Notes: generated from the sequence alone by a model not told the origin. A DNA stretch of 64,000 nucleotides from Streptomyces sp. NBC_00083 (GCF_026343295.1 NZ_JAPELY010000001.1:2108001-2172000); one strand, 5' to 3'; positions 18,727-27,788 are shown, counted from the first letter of the stretch. A program made the numbers and translations.

Positions 18727-20067
18727 ATGCAGCCCAATACCCTGCTCGACGCGCTGGTGGACGAGGCGGGGATCTCGCACGCCGGGCTCGCGGCCCGGGT
18801 CAACCAGGCCGGGCGGGCCCGAGGCGTCACCCTCAGATACGAACACACCGCCGTGGCGCGGTGGTTGAAGGGTCAGCGGCCACGCGGCCAGGTGCCCGAT
18901 CTGATCTGCGAGGTGCTCGCGGGCCGGCTGCGGCGCCGGGTCACCCTCGACGACGTCGGCCTCGGCGTGCCGGGCGAGCCGGCCCCGGTGCACGGTTCGC
19001 CGCTCGCCGGGTTCGTCGAGCGGGCCACCGCCCTGTGGCGCTCGGACGAACAGCAGCGCACCCACATACTCGACGCCCCGGCCGTCACCGGCACCCCGGC
19101 CGTCATGCCCGTCTGGGAGTGGGAGAACCCGCCCGAGGACACCGATGTCTCGCGCAACGGCCAGACGGCGGTGGGGGAGTCCGACATCGAGATGCTCCGC
19201 TCGGCGCGCGAGCACTACGAGCTGATGTACCGCAAGGCGGGCGGCATCGCGACCCGCTCCCGCATCGTCGGCTTCCTCAACGCGGAGACGGCGCCGCTGC
19301 TGCGCGGCGGCTACACGGATGCGACGGGACGCCAACTCCACCGCGCCACCGGCGGGTTGGTGGCCATCGCGGGCATCTGTGCCTACGACTCCAACGCGCA
19401 GGGGCTCGCCCAGCGCTACTTCCACCAGGCGCTGCGGCTCGCGAAGGCCAGCGGGGACCGGGGACTCGGCGCCTATGTCATCGCGCTCCTCGTCAACCAG
19501 TCGCTCTTCATGCGGGACTACCGCCAGTCGGTCGCCTTCGCGGAGGCGGCGCTCCGCGCGGCGGGCGGCCGGCTCAGCCCCGCCCTCGCATCCGATCTGC
19601 ACGCGATGCAGGCCAAGGCGTATGCGCATCTCGGCGACGGCCAGAGCGCGTTGTCCTCGATCAGGAGCGCCGAGTCGGCGGCCGGGCGGATCCGGCCGGG
19701 CCAGGAGCCGGCCGAGACCGGCTACGTACAGCCGGGCCTGGTCAACGTCCAGGTGGCGGAGGCCCTGCTCAGCCTCGGCGATCTGACGGCCGCCCGTGAA
19801 CAGGCCGCGCTCGCGGCCGACGAGCCCTGCCACGACAGGGGCAGGGTGCACCGCCTTGCGATGCTCGCGCAGATCGAGCTGCGGCAGGGCGACGCCGACC
19901 GGGCCGTGGCCACCGCGGTCGAAATGGCGGAGCGGGCCCGGGGGATGGAGTCGCAGCGATTGCGTGACCGGCTGCGCGTGGTGCGCGAGCACCTGGTCGA
20001 GAGCGGTTGCGCCGGCGCATCCGAAGCCGCCGAGCTGATCGACGGGGCACTTCGCGTTCCCCTGTGA
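18727..20067 (+). CDS. Streptomyces-type regulator with N-terminal HTH and TPR-like repeats
   Basis: This 446-aa protein opens with an HTH-like region (LLDALVDEAGISHAGLAARVN, then TAVARWLKGQRPRG). Helical TPR-like repeats follow over residues ~180-440 (GLAQRYFHQALRLAK, AFAEAALRAAGG, LSSIRSAESA). The layout resembles developmental regulators of the Streptomyces NsdA/NsdB type, but I cannot assign it to a named member. ATG 18727 has SD GGAGGGG; ATG 18700 is an in-frame alternative. An inverted repeat upstream suggests control. Confidence 0.75.
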   Translation: MQPNTLLDALVDEAGISHAGLAARVNQAGRARGVTLRYEHTAVARWLKGQRPRGQVPDLICEVLAGRLRRRVTLDDVGLGVPGEPAPVHGSPLAGFVERATALWRSDEQQRTHILDAPAVTGTPAVMPVWEWENPPEDTDVSRNGQTAVGESDIEMLRSAREHYELMYRKAGGIATRSRIVGFLNAETAPLLRGGYTDATGRQLHRATGGLVAIAGICAYDSNAQGLAQRYFHQALRLAKASGDRGLGAYVIALLVNQSLFMRDYRQSVAFAEAALRAAGGRLSPALASDLHAMQAKAYAHLGDGQSALSSIRSAESAAGRIRPGQEPAETGYVQPGLVNVQVAEALLSLGDLTAAREQAALAADEPCHDRGRVHRLAMLAQIELRQGDADRAVATAVEMAERARGMESQRLRDRLRVVREHLVESGCAGASEAAELIDGALRVPL

Positions 20068-20118
20068 CCGTCAGCCTGCTGCGATATTGCCATCTACTTG
20101 TCGGAAGGTGGCAGAAAC

Positions 20119-20655
20119 GTGCAGTGGACGAACCTGAACGAACAAACTGTGTACGAGAATCGCTGGTTCCGGGTCAACCTCGCGGATGTGGCGCTGCCGG
20201 ACGGGCGGCACCTGGACCACTTCCTGATCAGGCTGCGGCCGGTCGCCGTGGCAACCGTCGTCAACACCGCCAACGAGGTGCTGCTGCTCTGGCGGCACCG
20301 CTTCATCACCGACAGCTGGGGCTGGGAACTGGCGGCCGGTGTCGTCGAGGACGGCGAGGACATCGAGGCCGCCGCGGCCCGCGAGATGGAGGAGGAGACC
20401 GGCTGGCGGCCCGGCCCGCTCAAGCCCCTGCTCACCGTCGAGCCGGCCAACGGGCTCATCGACGCCCGGCACCATCTGTTCTGGTCCGAGTCGGCCGAGT
20501 ACATCGGCCACCCCCAGGACGACTTCGAGTCGTCACGACGCGAGTGGGTCCCCCTCAAGCTGGTGCCCGACATGGTCGCCCGGGGGGAGGTCCCGGCCGC
20601 CAACATGGCGGCCGGACTCCTGCTCCTGCACCATCTGCGCCTGGGTGACGGCTGA
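20119..20655 (+). CDS. Nudix hydrolase, ADP-ribose pyrophosphatase-like
   Basis: The 178-aa protein has a complete Nudix box, G-x5-E-x7-REMEEETGW (GVVEDGE ... REMEEETG), which binds the metal and cleaves a nucleoside diphosphate linked to X. The overall form (YENRWFRVNL start, late WVPLKLVPDMV) is like ADP-ribose pyrophosphatases. GTG 20119 was chosen because GGAAGG lies 10 nt upstream; an in-frame ATG-like start at 20098 would precede the SD. Substrate is inferred. Confidence 0.85.
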   Translation: MQWTNLNEQTVYENRWFRVNLADVALPDGRHLDHFLIRLRPVAVATVVNTANEVLLLWRHRFITDSWGWELAAGVVEDGEDIEAAAAREMEEETGWRPGPLKPLLTVEPANGLIDARHHLFWSESAEYIGHPQDDFESSRREWVPLKLVPDMVARGEVPAANMAAGLLLLHHLRLGDG

Positions 20656-20676
20656 CCCTGCCGGCGGGGACCGGCC

Positions 20677-20934
20677 CTAGTGACCGAGTGCCTGCCACAC
20701 GGCGAGCGACAGCGCGCCGAGCGCGGTCAGCACGGTGAGGGCGGGGAGCGGCCACCGCAGGTGTTCGAGGGCCGCCACCCGTCCCACCGCCTCGGTCACT
20801 TCACGCTCGGTCTGCTCGCCCCGCAGGGCGAGCAGCGCGAGCTGCCCGTCCATGCGGGCCATGCCGACGTCCAGGCTGCGGCGTAACTCCGCCAGTTCGT
20901 CGACGGTGATCGGATGTCCCGGGTCGGTGGACAC
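20677..20934 (-). CDS. Small membrane-anchored coiled-coil protein
   Basis: This 85-aa protein has an N-terminal amphipathic/coiled-coil part (VDELAELRRSLDVGMARMDGQ) and one C-terminal transmembrane helix (LPALTVLTALGALSLAVW). GTG 20934 has a good SD, AAGGAG, 7 nt upstream. Function unknown. Confidence 0.7.
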   Translation of the reverse strand: MSTDPGHPITVDELAELRRSLDVGMARMDGQLALLALRGEQTEREVTEAVGRVAALEHLRWPLPALTVLTALGALSLAVWQALGH

Positions 20935-21040
20935 GGCTGACTCCTTAGTCCTGTTCGGACGTGCCATTGAGGTTGTTGGCCCAGAGTCAACTCGCCGCGC
21001 ACCAGGGGCGGGAGCGTGTGCGATGGGCATATGCGGGCTC

Positions 21041-21118
21041 GCCGCGCACACCCGGTGTGCGCGGCACGAGCCCGGCCCACGCCTTTCCGACGTACGCCCG
21101 CGTATACAGACGTACGCC
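21041..21118. repeat. Inverted repeat and direct repeats in 20935-21125 gap
   Basis: CCGCGCACAC-CCG-GTGTGCGCGG is an inverted repeat near 21041-21063. GACGTACGCC occurs twice in direct orientation, at 21089-21098 and 21109-21118 (period 20). These lie just downstream of the hydroxyacyl-CoA dehydrogenase stop on the minus strand and upstream of the small membrane gene. They may end transcription or bind a regulator; role undecided. Confidence 0.5.
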
Positions 21119-21125
21119 GTTTTAA

Positions 21126-21986
21126 TCAGGCGTACGAGTAGAAACCGGACCCGGTCTTGCGGCCCAGACGTCCCGCGTCGACCATGCGCTGGAGCAGCGG
21201 GGGAGCGGCGTACAGGGGCTGCTTGAACTCGTCGTACATGCTGTCGGCGACCGAGGCGACCGTGTCCAGACCGATGAGGTCGGAGAGCTTCAGCGGGCCC
21301 ATCGGGTGGGCGCAGCCCAGCTCCATGCCGTTGTCGATGTCCTCACGGCTCGCGATGCCCGACTCGAACATCCGGATCGCCGAGAGCAGATACGGGATGA
21401 GCAGCGCGTTGACCACGAAGCCCGAGCGGTCCTGGGCGCGGATGGCGTGCTTGCCGAGCACCTTCTCGACCAGCACCTGGGCGCGGCTGATGGTGCCCTC
21501 GGAGGTGGTGAGGGCCGGAATCAGCTCGACCAGCTTCTGCACCGGCGCAGGGTTGAAGAAGTGGATGCCGATGACCTGGTCGGGCCGCGAGGTGGCGACC
21601 GCGAGCTTCACCAGCGGGATCGACGAGGTGTTGGAGGCCAAGATCGCGTCCGGGCGGGTCACCACCTGGTCGAGGATCTGGAAGATCTCCGTCTTGACCT
21701 GCTCGTTCTCCACGACGGCCTCGATCACGAGATCGCGGTCCGCGAACTCGCCGAGGTCGGTGGTGAAGCTCAGGCGGGCGAGCGTCGCGTCGCGCTCCTC
21801 CTCGGTGATCTTGCCGCGCTCGGCGGCCTTCGAGAGGGAGTTGTGCAGCCGGGTGCGGCCGATCTCCAGGGCCTCGCCGGTGGTCTCCGCGACCATGACG
21901 TCCAGACCGCTGCGGGCGCACACCTCGGCGATGCCCGCGCCCATCTGGCCACAGCCCACAATTCCGACGCGTTCGATGTCGGTCAC
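21126..21986 (-). CDS. 3-hydroxybutyryl-CoA dehydrogenase
   Basis: The 286-aa protein carries GIVGCGQMGAGIAEVCA (NAD-binding Rossmann), the catalytic His in IGIHFFNPAP, ASNTSSIP, and a C-terminal dimer domain with DLIGLDTV. It interconverts 3-hydroxyacyl-CoA and acetoacetyl-CoA with NAD(P), in fatty-acid or poly-hydroxybutyrate metabolism. Length matches FadB2/Hbd. GTG start with AAAGG 8 nt upstream. No beta-oxidation partner gene is nearby. Confidence 0.95.
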   Translation of the reverse strand: MTDIERVGIVGCGQMGAGIAEVCARSGLDVMVAETTGEALEIGRTRLHNSLSKAAERGKITEEERDATLARLSFTTDLGEFADRDLVIEAVVENEQVKTEIFQILDQVVTRPDAILASNTSSIPLVKLAVATSRPDQVIGIHFFNPAPVQKLVELIPALTTSEGTISRAQVLVEKVLGKHAIRAQDRSGFVVNALLIPYLLSAIRMFESGIASREDIDNGMELGCAHPMGPLKLSDLIGLDTVASVADSMYDEFKQPLYAAPPLLQRMVDAGRLGRKTGSGFYSYA

Positions 21987-22125
21987 ATCGTGCCTTTCGC
22001 TCTACTGCAGTCCCCGGCAGGTCCCCCGTGTGATTCCGGCGCCCGCCTCCGGCCCCTGACGTTACTCCGAACGCGCGCGTGCCCGTGGGGGCGGGGCGGG
22101 CACGCCGTCCGGTACACCTGGGCGC

Positions 22126-23451
22126 ATGGCACCTGAGCGAGGGGCGAACGTGGGACGAATCACTCGGCGGGGCTTCGTCGCGGCCACCGCCGGAGCGCTG
22201 AGCGGGCTGATCACGGCGGGTGGCGCGGGCGCGGCCGACCGGGGGTACGCCGGGGCCGGTGCCCCGCACGGAACGCTGCACCGGGCAGTGCGCGCCATGG
22301 CGGACACCGCGCCGTCCCCGGCCGGCGGGCGCGCGTTCCGCGGGGTGTGGCTGGCCACCGTCGTCAACCGGGACTGGCCCTCACGACCGGGCCTGAGCGC
22401 GACGGACCAGCGCGCCGAGCTCCTCGCCCATCTGGACAAGGCGGTCGAGCGGCGGCTGAACGCCGTGGTGTTCCAGGTCCGGCCGACCGCCGACGCGCTC
22501 TGGGACTCGCCGTACGAGCCGTGGTCCCAGTGGCTCACGGGGGTGCAGGGCAAGGACCCCGGCTGGGATCCGCTGGGCACCGCGGTCGATGAGGCGCACC
22601 GCCGGGGGCTCGCCCTGCACGCCTGGTTCAACCCGTACCGCGTCGCGAACCACATCGACCCCACGCGCCTGGTGGCGACCCACCCGGCCCGGGTGCACCC
22701 CGGCTGGGTCGTCCCGTACGGCGGGAAGCTCTACTACAACCCGGGCCTGCCCGAGGTCCGCCGGTTCGTCGAGGACGCCATGCTGGACGCGGTGGCCCGC
22801 TACGACGTCGACGGCGTCCACTGGGACGACTACTTCTACCCGTATCCGGTGGCGGGCGTGAGCTTCGACGACGACGAGGCGTACGCCCGGTACGGCGCCG
22901 GGTTCGCGGACCGCGCCGACTGGCGGCGCCACAACATCGACCTCCTGGTGCGCGAGACGGCCGCCCGGATCAAGGCGGTCAAGCCCCACGTACGGTTCGG
23001 CGTCAGCCCGTTCGGGGTGTGGCGCAACGACGCGAACGATCCGCTGGGCTCGGCGACGACGGCGGGCGCCCAGACCTACGACGACCTGTACGCCGACACG
23101 CGCCGCTGGGTGCGCGAGGCGCTGATCGACTACATCTGCCCGCAGCTGTACTGGAACATCGGCCTCGCCGCCGCCGACTACGCGGTCCTCGTGCCGTGGT
23201 GGGACGAGGTCGCCCGGGGCACCGGCGTCGACCTGTACATCGGCGAGGCCCTCTACAAGGCCGGCGACCCGGCGCAGCCCGCGGCCTGGCAGGACCCGGC
23301 GGAGCTGTCGCGCCATCTGACCCTGGCGAAGCGGTACCCCTCCGTGCGGGGCCACTGCTTCTTCGCCGCGAAGGAGGTCACCGAGGACCGGGCGGGGGCG
23401 ATGGCCCGCGTCGTCGCCGACCACTACGCGACCCGGGCCGCCCTGGTCTGA
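22126..23451 (+). CDS. Tat-exported GHL10-family (DUF187) glycosidase-like protein
   Basis: This 441-aa protein has a twin-arginine signal (ITRRGFVAATAGAL). The GHL10/DUF187 TIM-barrel pattern follows: FRGVWLATVVNRDWPS, YYNPGLPEVRRFVEDAMLDA divided by YDVDGVHWDDYFYPYP, and FGVSPFGVWRN. The two Asp of HWDDYF are the likely active-site residues. It probably acts on a cell-wall or extracellular glycan. ATG 22126 is taken as start; GTG 22150 with a GAGGGG SD is equally possible and still keeps the Tat motif. Converges with the TetR gene. Confidence 0.88.
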   Translation: MAPERGANVGRITRRGFVAATAGALSGLITAGGAGAADRGYAGAGAPHGTLHRAVRAMADTAPSPAGGRAFRGVWLATVVNRDWPSRPGLSATDQRAELLAHLDKAVERRLNAVVFQVRPTADALWDSPYEPWSQWLTGVQGKDPGWDPLGTAVDEAHRRGLALHAWFNPYRVANHIDPTRLVATHPARVHPGWVVPYGGKLYYNPGLPEVRRFVEDAMLDAVARYDVDGVHWDDYFYPYPVAGVSFDDDEAYARYGAGFADRADWRRHNIDLLVRETAARIKAVKPHVRFGVSPFGVWRNDANDPLGSATTAGAQTYDDLYADTRRWVREALIDYICPQLYWNIGLAAADYAVLVPWWDEVARGTGVDLYIGEALYKAGDPAQPAAWQDPAELSRHLTLAKRYPSVRGHCFFAAKEVTEDRAGAMARVVADHYATRAALV

Positions 23452-23467
23452 CCCGCCGCTCTCCGCG

Positions 23468-24196
23468 TCAGGCGCGTCCGGCGCCGAGGTTGTCGACGAT
23501 CAGGCCGAGGGCGAAGTCGAAGCGGTCGTGCCCCGAGCCCGAGGTCAGGTCGGCCGCGTGCTGCGTGATCATGGGGAACCGGTCGGCCGGCAGCGCCTCG
23601 AACCGGCCGATCAGCTCGTCCCGGCTGAGCACCCACGCGTGGTCCTCGTGCTTCTGCCGCCGCGCGAGCAGCGAGCGCTCCAGGGCGTACGCGCCGACGT
23701 ACAGCGAGAGGCTGTCGATGGCCCACGCCGCGGTCCGCGGCTCCACTCCGCCGGCCAGCGCGATCGCGAGCATCCCCTCGTTCACGCGCAGCGTTTCGAG
23801 GTTGGTCGGCACCATCGCGAGCGCGGCCCGCGAGACACCCGGGTAGGCGAGGTACTGGTCGCGCAGCTGGGCGCAGACGTCGCGGATCTGGTCGCGCCAG
23901 AGCGCGGGATCGGGCTCGGGCAGCACGATCCGGGAGCAGAGCCGCCCGATGATCAGGTCGTCGATGTCGTCCTTGTTGACGATGTGCGCGTACAGGGAGG
24001 ACGGCCCGGTGCCCAGGACGTGCGTGATCCTGCGGACGGTGAGCGCGTCGTACCCCTCGGTGGCGACGACATGCAGGGCGGCGTCCGTGATCCGCTCCAG
24101 CGTGATCGGCTCCTTGCGGGGGCGCGTCGGAGGGGTGTCGGCGGGCTGCTGCGCGTGGCGGGCGGCTCGGGCCCGCCGTGGCTGGTCGGACGGCAT
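23468..24196 (-). CDS. TetR-family transcriptional regulator
   Basis: The 242-aa regulator has a TetR N-terminal HTH (ITLERITDAALHVVATEGYDALTVRRI, split; then GTGPSSLYAHIVNKDD) and a TetR_C-like ligand domain. ATG 24196 has TACGCT (24203-24208, minus strand) 6 nt upstream and no SD, so it is probably leaderless. A near-perfect palindrome GAACTTAGTTC at 24218-24228 sits just upstream of the -10 and is a candidate autoregulatory operator. Confidence 0.9.
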   Translation of the reverse strand: MPSDQPRRARAARHAQQPADTPPTRPRKEPITLERITDAALHVVATEGYDALTVRRITHVLGTGPSSLYAHIVNKDDIDDLIIGRLCSRIVLPEPDPALWRDQIRDVCAQLRDQYLAYPGVSRAALAMVPTNLETLRVNEGMLAIALAGGVEPRTAAWAIDSLSLYVGAYALERSLLARRQKHEDHAWVLSRDELIGRFEALPADRFPMITQHAADLTSGSGHDRFDFALGLIVDNLGAGRA

Positions 24197-24217
24197 GGGT
24201 CCAGCGTAACGTGACCT

Positions 24218-24228
24218 GAACTTAGTTC
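24218..24228. promoter_or_regulatory. Candidate TetR operator
   Basis: GAACT-T-AGTTC is symmetric around its central base and lies 10 bp from the minus-strand -10 of the TetR gene, where a repressor would block RNA polymerase. Confidence 0.45.
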
Positions 24229-24277
24229 GTCCGGGCCGTACGTGCCGACGCCGCTCCCTTCTGCGGCAGTTGACACG

Positions 24278-25201
24278 TCAGGTCCGGGCCCGCTGGGTCA
24301 CCACGATGCACACCAGGACACCCACCGCGGCGAGCGGGGCCGCCGGGGTCAGGTGCTCGCCGAGCAGGAGCACCGACCAGAGGAGCGTCAGGAGCGGCTG
24401 CGCCAGCTGGAGCTGGCTCGCCTTGGCGACACCGATGGCGGCCATGCCCCGGTACCAGAGGTACAGGCCGAGGAAGGTGGAGGCGGAGGCCACCCACAAC
24501 AGCCCGACGACGCCGTGGACGGTGAGGTGCCAGGGTTCGAGGGTCAGGCCGAGGGCCGCGCCGGTCAGGGCGAGCGGGACACAGAGCACCAGGGCCCAGC
24601 CGACGACGTGCCATCCCGGCATCAGGGCGGAGAGCCGTCCGCCCTCGGTGTATCCGGCCGCGCACAGGACCAGCGCCGCGAACAGATAGAGGTCCGCCCG
24701 CGACAGCGCTCCGCCGCTCTGCTCCACGGTGAAGACGACCACCACCGCGGCCCCTGCCAGCGCGGCGGCCCAGAAGGCGCGTGAGGGCCGCCGCCGGGTG
24801 CGGAGCGCCGCGAAGGCGGCCGTGGTCAGCGGAAGCAGACCCACCACGACGGCCGCGTGCGAGGTCGTCGCGGTCCCGAGCGCCAGCGTGGTCAGGACCG
24901 GGAAGCCGATCATCACGCCCAGGACGACCACGGCGAACCCGCCCCAGTGCGACCGGTCGGGGAGGGGCACCCGGCCCCGCCCCAAAAAGACCCCGGCGAT
25001 CAGGGCGGCGATCAGCAGCCGCAGCGACACCATCGACCAGGGGCCGAAGCTTTCGAGGCCCCAGGCGGTGCTGGGAAAGGTCAGGGAGAAGAAGAGCACG
25101 CCGAGCCCGGCGAGAGCCGTGCCACGCGGAGGCACCGGCCTGCGGTCGTTTCCGTCCACCGCTATCGATACAAGAGGAGTAGCGCTATCCTGTGCTGTCA
25201 T
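24278..25201 (-). CDS. EamA/DMT-family drug/metabolite exporter
   Basis: The 307-aa integral membrane protein has ten predicted helices in two EamA repeats (GLGVLFFSLTFPSTAWGLE; second repeat from ADLYLFAALVLCAAGY to LLTLLWSVLLLGEHL). It likely exports an amino acid or related metabolite. Its ATG (24-base context CATG at 25199-25202) shares two bases with the ATG of the divergent MocR gene. TACGCT on the minus strand (25207-25212) is 5 nt upstream, so it is probably leaderless. Confidence 0.9.
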   Translation of the reverse strand: MTAQDSATPLVSIAVDGNDRRPVPPRGTALAGLGVLFFSLTFPSTAWGLESFGPWSMVSLRLLIAALIAGVFLGRGRVPLPDRSHWGGFAVVVLGVMIGFPVLTTLALGTATTSHAAVVVGLLPLTTAAFAALRTRRRPSRAFWAAALAGAAVVVVFTVEQSGGALSRADLYLFAALVLCAAGYTEGGRLSALMPGWHVVGWALVLCVPLALTGAALGLTLEPWHLTVHGVVGLLWVASASTFLGLYLWYRGMAAIGVAKASQLQLAQPLLTLLWSVLLLGEHLTPAAPLAAVGVLVCIVVTQRART

Positions 25202-25212
25202 GCACGAGCGTA
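25161..25212. promoter_or_regulatory. Overlapping divergent promoters of DMT exporter and MocR
   Basis: The plus-strand -10 TATCCT (25186-25191) lies inside the exporter ORF and the minus-strand -10 TACGCT (25207-25212) inside the MocR ORF. GCTATC occurs twice in direct orientation at 25161-25166 and 25184-25189. MocR proteins are known to bind direct repeats, so this is a candidate binding site. Confidence 0.5.
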
Positions 25213-26636
25213 GCAGTGTGGCTGAACTGGCGGAATCCCTCCGGGGCGAACTCGACCGCTACTCGGTGGGCGGAAAACTCCCCTCCAGCCGGGCCCTGGT
25301 CGAGCGCTACCGGGTCTCCCCGGTGACGGTCTCCCGTGCGCTCGCCCAGCTCGTCGCCGAGGGCCTGGTCGTCACCCGGCCCGGCGCGGGCGCCTACCGG
25401 GCCGAGCCGCGCGCCCTCACCGGCCGCACCGGCGACACCTCCTGGCAGGAGGTCGCGCTCAGCGCCGACGGCGCCACCGACCCGGCGCCGCGCGCGGTCG
25501 ACGCCGCCGGCGTCCTGACGGCGCTCGCGATCCCGGCCGCGGGCGTCATCGACCTCAGCGGTGGCTACCTCGACGCCGGGCTCCAGCCCGAGCGGGCGAT
25601 GGCCGCGGCCCTCGGGCGGGCGGGCCGCCGCCCCGGGGTGTGGAGCCGCCCGCCCGTCGAGGGGCTGCCCGAACTGCGCGCCTGGTTCGCCCGCGAGATC
25701 GGCCCCGCGGTCACCGCGGCCGACGTGCTGATCACCTCGGGCGGGCAGGCCGCCCTGACCACCGCCCTGCGCGCGCTCGCCGCGCCCGGCGCGCCCGTCC
25801 TCGTCGAATCGCCCACCTACCCCGGCACGCTGGCCGTGGCCCGCGCCGCGGGGCTGCGACCCGTCCCCGTCCCGGTCGACGCGGAGGGAGTACGCCCCGA
25901 CCTGCTCGCCCGCGCCTTCCGGGCCACCGGTGCGCGGGTCTTCTTCTGCCAGCCCCTCTTCCAGAACCCGACCGGCGCGCTCCTCCCGCCGGAACGCGGT
26001 CGCGAAGTGGTGCGCATCGCGCACTCCTTCGGCGCGTTCGTCATCGAGGACGACTTCGCCCGCAGGCTCGGCCACGTGGACGCCGGGCCGCTGCCCGCAC
26101 CGCTCGCGGCCGATGACCCCGACGGCGTCGTCGTCCACGTCTCCTCGCTCACCAAGGCGACCTCACCGAGCCTGCGCGTCGGGGCGCTCGCCGCCCGCGG
26201 ACCCGTACGGGAACGCCTGCGGGCGATCCAGGCCGTCGACTCCTTCTTCGTGCCGCGCCCCTTGCAGGAGACCGCCATCGAGCTCGTCGGCTCCCCGGCC
26301 TGGGGGCGTCATCTGCGTACCGTCTCGGCCGAGTTGACCGCCCGGCGCGAGAGCCTGGCCGCCGGCATCCTGCACCACCTGCCCGAACTCGCCCTGCCCC
26401 ACATCCCGTCCGGCGGCTACCACCTCTGGCTCCGGCTGCCCGACGGCACGGCCGAGTCCGCCGTCGTCGCCGCGGCGCTGCAGGCCGGCGTCGCGGTCTC
26501 GCCGGGCCGCCCCTACTTCGGCGCCGAACCGCCGGCCGGCCATCTGCGCCTCAGTTTCGCTGGAGTGACGGGCCGCGCGGAGATCACCGAAGCGGTGCGC
26601 AGGCTGCGCACGGCCCTGGACGCCATGCGGAGTTGA
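25200..26636 (+). CDS. MocR-family regulator (GntR HTH fused to aminotransferase-like domain)
   Basis: This 478-aa protein joins a GntR winged helix (residues 1-70: LPSSRALVERYRVSPVTVSRAL) to a fold-type I aminotransferase domain (residues ~115-478). The PLP pocket is visible: DLSGGYLD, QNPTGALLP, and the Schiff-base Lys in SSLTKATSPSLRVG. MocR proteins sense PLP or an amino acid and regulate a neighbouring gene, often divergent, here the DMT exporter. ATG 25200 gives the canonical GntR N-terminus; it shares bases with the exporter ATG. Confidence 0.92.
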   Translation: MHERSSVAELAESLRGELDRYSVGGKLPSSRALVERYRVSPVTVSRALAQLVAEGLVVTRPGAGAYRAEPRALTGRTGDTSWQEVALSADGATDPAPRAVDAAGVLTALAIPAAGVIDLSGGYLDAGLQPERAMAAALGRAGRRPGVWSRPPVEGLPELRAWFAREIGPAVTAADVLITSGGQAALTTALRALAAPGAPVLVESPTYPGTLAVARAAGLRPVPVPVDAEGVRPDLLARAFRATGARVFFCQPLFQNPTGALLPPERGREVVRIAHSFGAFVIEDDFARRLGHVDAGPLPAPLAADDPDGVVVHVSSLTKATSPSLRVGALAARGPVRERLRAIQAVDSFFVPRPLQETAIELVGSPAWGRHLRTVSAELTARRESLAAGILHHLPELALPHIPSGGYHLWLRLPDGTAESAVVAAALQAGVAVSPGRPYFGAEPPAGHLRLSFAGVTGRAEITEAVRRLRTALDAMRS

Positions 26637-26746
26637 CCGTGCGCGGAGGTGTCCCCGTGCGGAGTCGCCCGTGCGCGGGGGGAGCCGACCCGGAGCGGGC
26701 ACCCGTCACTTCGGCAAGCGGCCCGCCGGGAAAGTGGGACCCGCCA

Positions 26747-26775
26747 CTGACAGGCCGCCCGCGGTTTGCGAGGCT
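26747..26775 (+). promoter_or_regulatory. Leaderless promoter of GNAT gene
   Basis: CTGACA (26747-26752) and GAGGCT (26770-26775) are 17 nt apart, and the ATG at 26782 follows the -10 by 6 nt. Confidence 0.55.
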
Positions 26776-26781
26776 CCTGTC

Positions 26782-27213
26782 ATGAGCGAAGTGATCTTCC
26801 GCGAGTACGCGATCTCGGCCGACCCCGCCCGCCTCGACCCCGCGCGGGTCCACCACTGGCTCTCCACCGACGCGTACTGGGCGCTCGGCCGCACCCGCGA
26901 GAAGCAGGACGCGGCGATCGCGGGGTCCCTCAACTTCGGTGCCTACGAGGCGAGTTCGGGCGAGCAGGTCGGTTACGCCCGCATCGTCACCGACCACGCG
27001 ACGTTCGCCTGGCTGTGCGATGTGTACGTCGATCCGGCGGTACGCGGCAAGGGTCTCGGCACCGCCCTGGTGGCGGCGGTGCGCGACCACCTGGCCCCGG
27101 CCGGCCTGCGCAGGATCCTGCTGGCCACCGCCGACGCCCACGGCGTCTACGAGAAACTGGGCTTCCGCACCCTGGAGGAGCCGGGGCGCTACATGGCGCT
27201 CGGCCTGCAGTAG
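26782..27213 (+). CDS. GNAT-family N-acetyltransferase
   Basis: The 143-aa protein has the GNAT acetyl-CoA motif A (DVYVDPAVRGKGLGTALV) and motif B (GLRRILLATADAHGVYEKLGF). It transfers an acetyl group to an unknown amine. ATG 26782 has no SD and a -10-like box 6 nt upstream, consistent with leaderless translation. Confidence 0.9.
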   Translation: MSEVIFREYAISADPARLDPARVHHWLSTDAYWALGRTREKQDAAIAGSLNFGAYEASSGEQVGYARIVTDHATFAWLCDVYVDPAVRGKGLGTALVAAVRDHLAPAGLRRILLATADAHGVYEKLGFRTLEEPGRYMALGLQ

Positions 27214-27282
27214 AACGCTCCGGAGGGCGCCGCCGCGCCGGGCGTGTTCCGTGCGACCGGGACCGGAGTGCGGCGGTGGTTC

Positions 27283-27777
27283 TCAGCGCGGGGACTGCCC
27301 CGGGGCCTCGGTGAGCCAGGCGCCGATGCCCGGCAGCGCGTCGGGGCCGCTGTCGCTCTCTACCGAGCCGACGAGGTCGGCGATGGTGACGGCGGCCAGC
27401 GACGCCCTCCACGCGGCCTCCGCCGCGCCCATCGCCCGCGCGATGGGGCACCGCTTCACGCACTGCTCCGGGGGCGTCGCGAATGGCCCCCGCTGCCGGA
27501 TCTCGGTGCACACGAACGCCGGGGCCGCCCCGTCGACCGCCTTCACCACATCGAGCAGGGTGATGGCCCCGGGCGCCTTGGCGAGCACATAACCGCCGGT
27601 CTTGCCCTGGACGGAGTGCACCAGGCCCGCCCGGGAAAGCGCCTGCAACTGCTTCGCCATATAGCTGGGCGACACATCGTGCAGTTCGGCGAGGCGGGCC
27701 GCAGGCACAGGGGCCCCGGCCGCCGTCAGGACCACACAGCAGTGCAGCGCCCACTCGACGCCCCCGGACAGTTTCAT
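27283..27777 (-). CDS. Rrf2-family transcriptional regulator
   Basis: This 164-aa Rrf2 protein has an N-terminal winged helix (MKLSGGVEWALHCCVVL; VSPSYMAKQLQALSRAGLV; VQGKTGGYVLAK). A cysteine-containing loop (VCTEI ... EQCVKRCPIARAM) offers three Cys suitable for an Fe-S cluster or thiol switch. Family members sense NO, redox or Fe-S status. SD GGAGG is 5 nt before ATG. It is divergent from the NAD(P)-binding gene with an array of symmetric half-sites between them. Confidence 0.9.
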   Translation of the reverse strand: MKLSGGVEWALHCCVVLTAAGAPVPAARLAELHDVSPSYMAKQLQALSRAGLVHSVQGKTGGYVLAKAPGAITLLDVVKAVDGAAPAFVCTEIRQRGPFATPPEQCVKRCPIARAMGAAEAAWRASLAAVTIADLVGSVESDSGPDALPGIGAWLTEAPGQSPR

Positions 27778-27788
27778 GCCGCCTCCAG

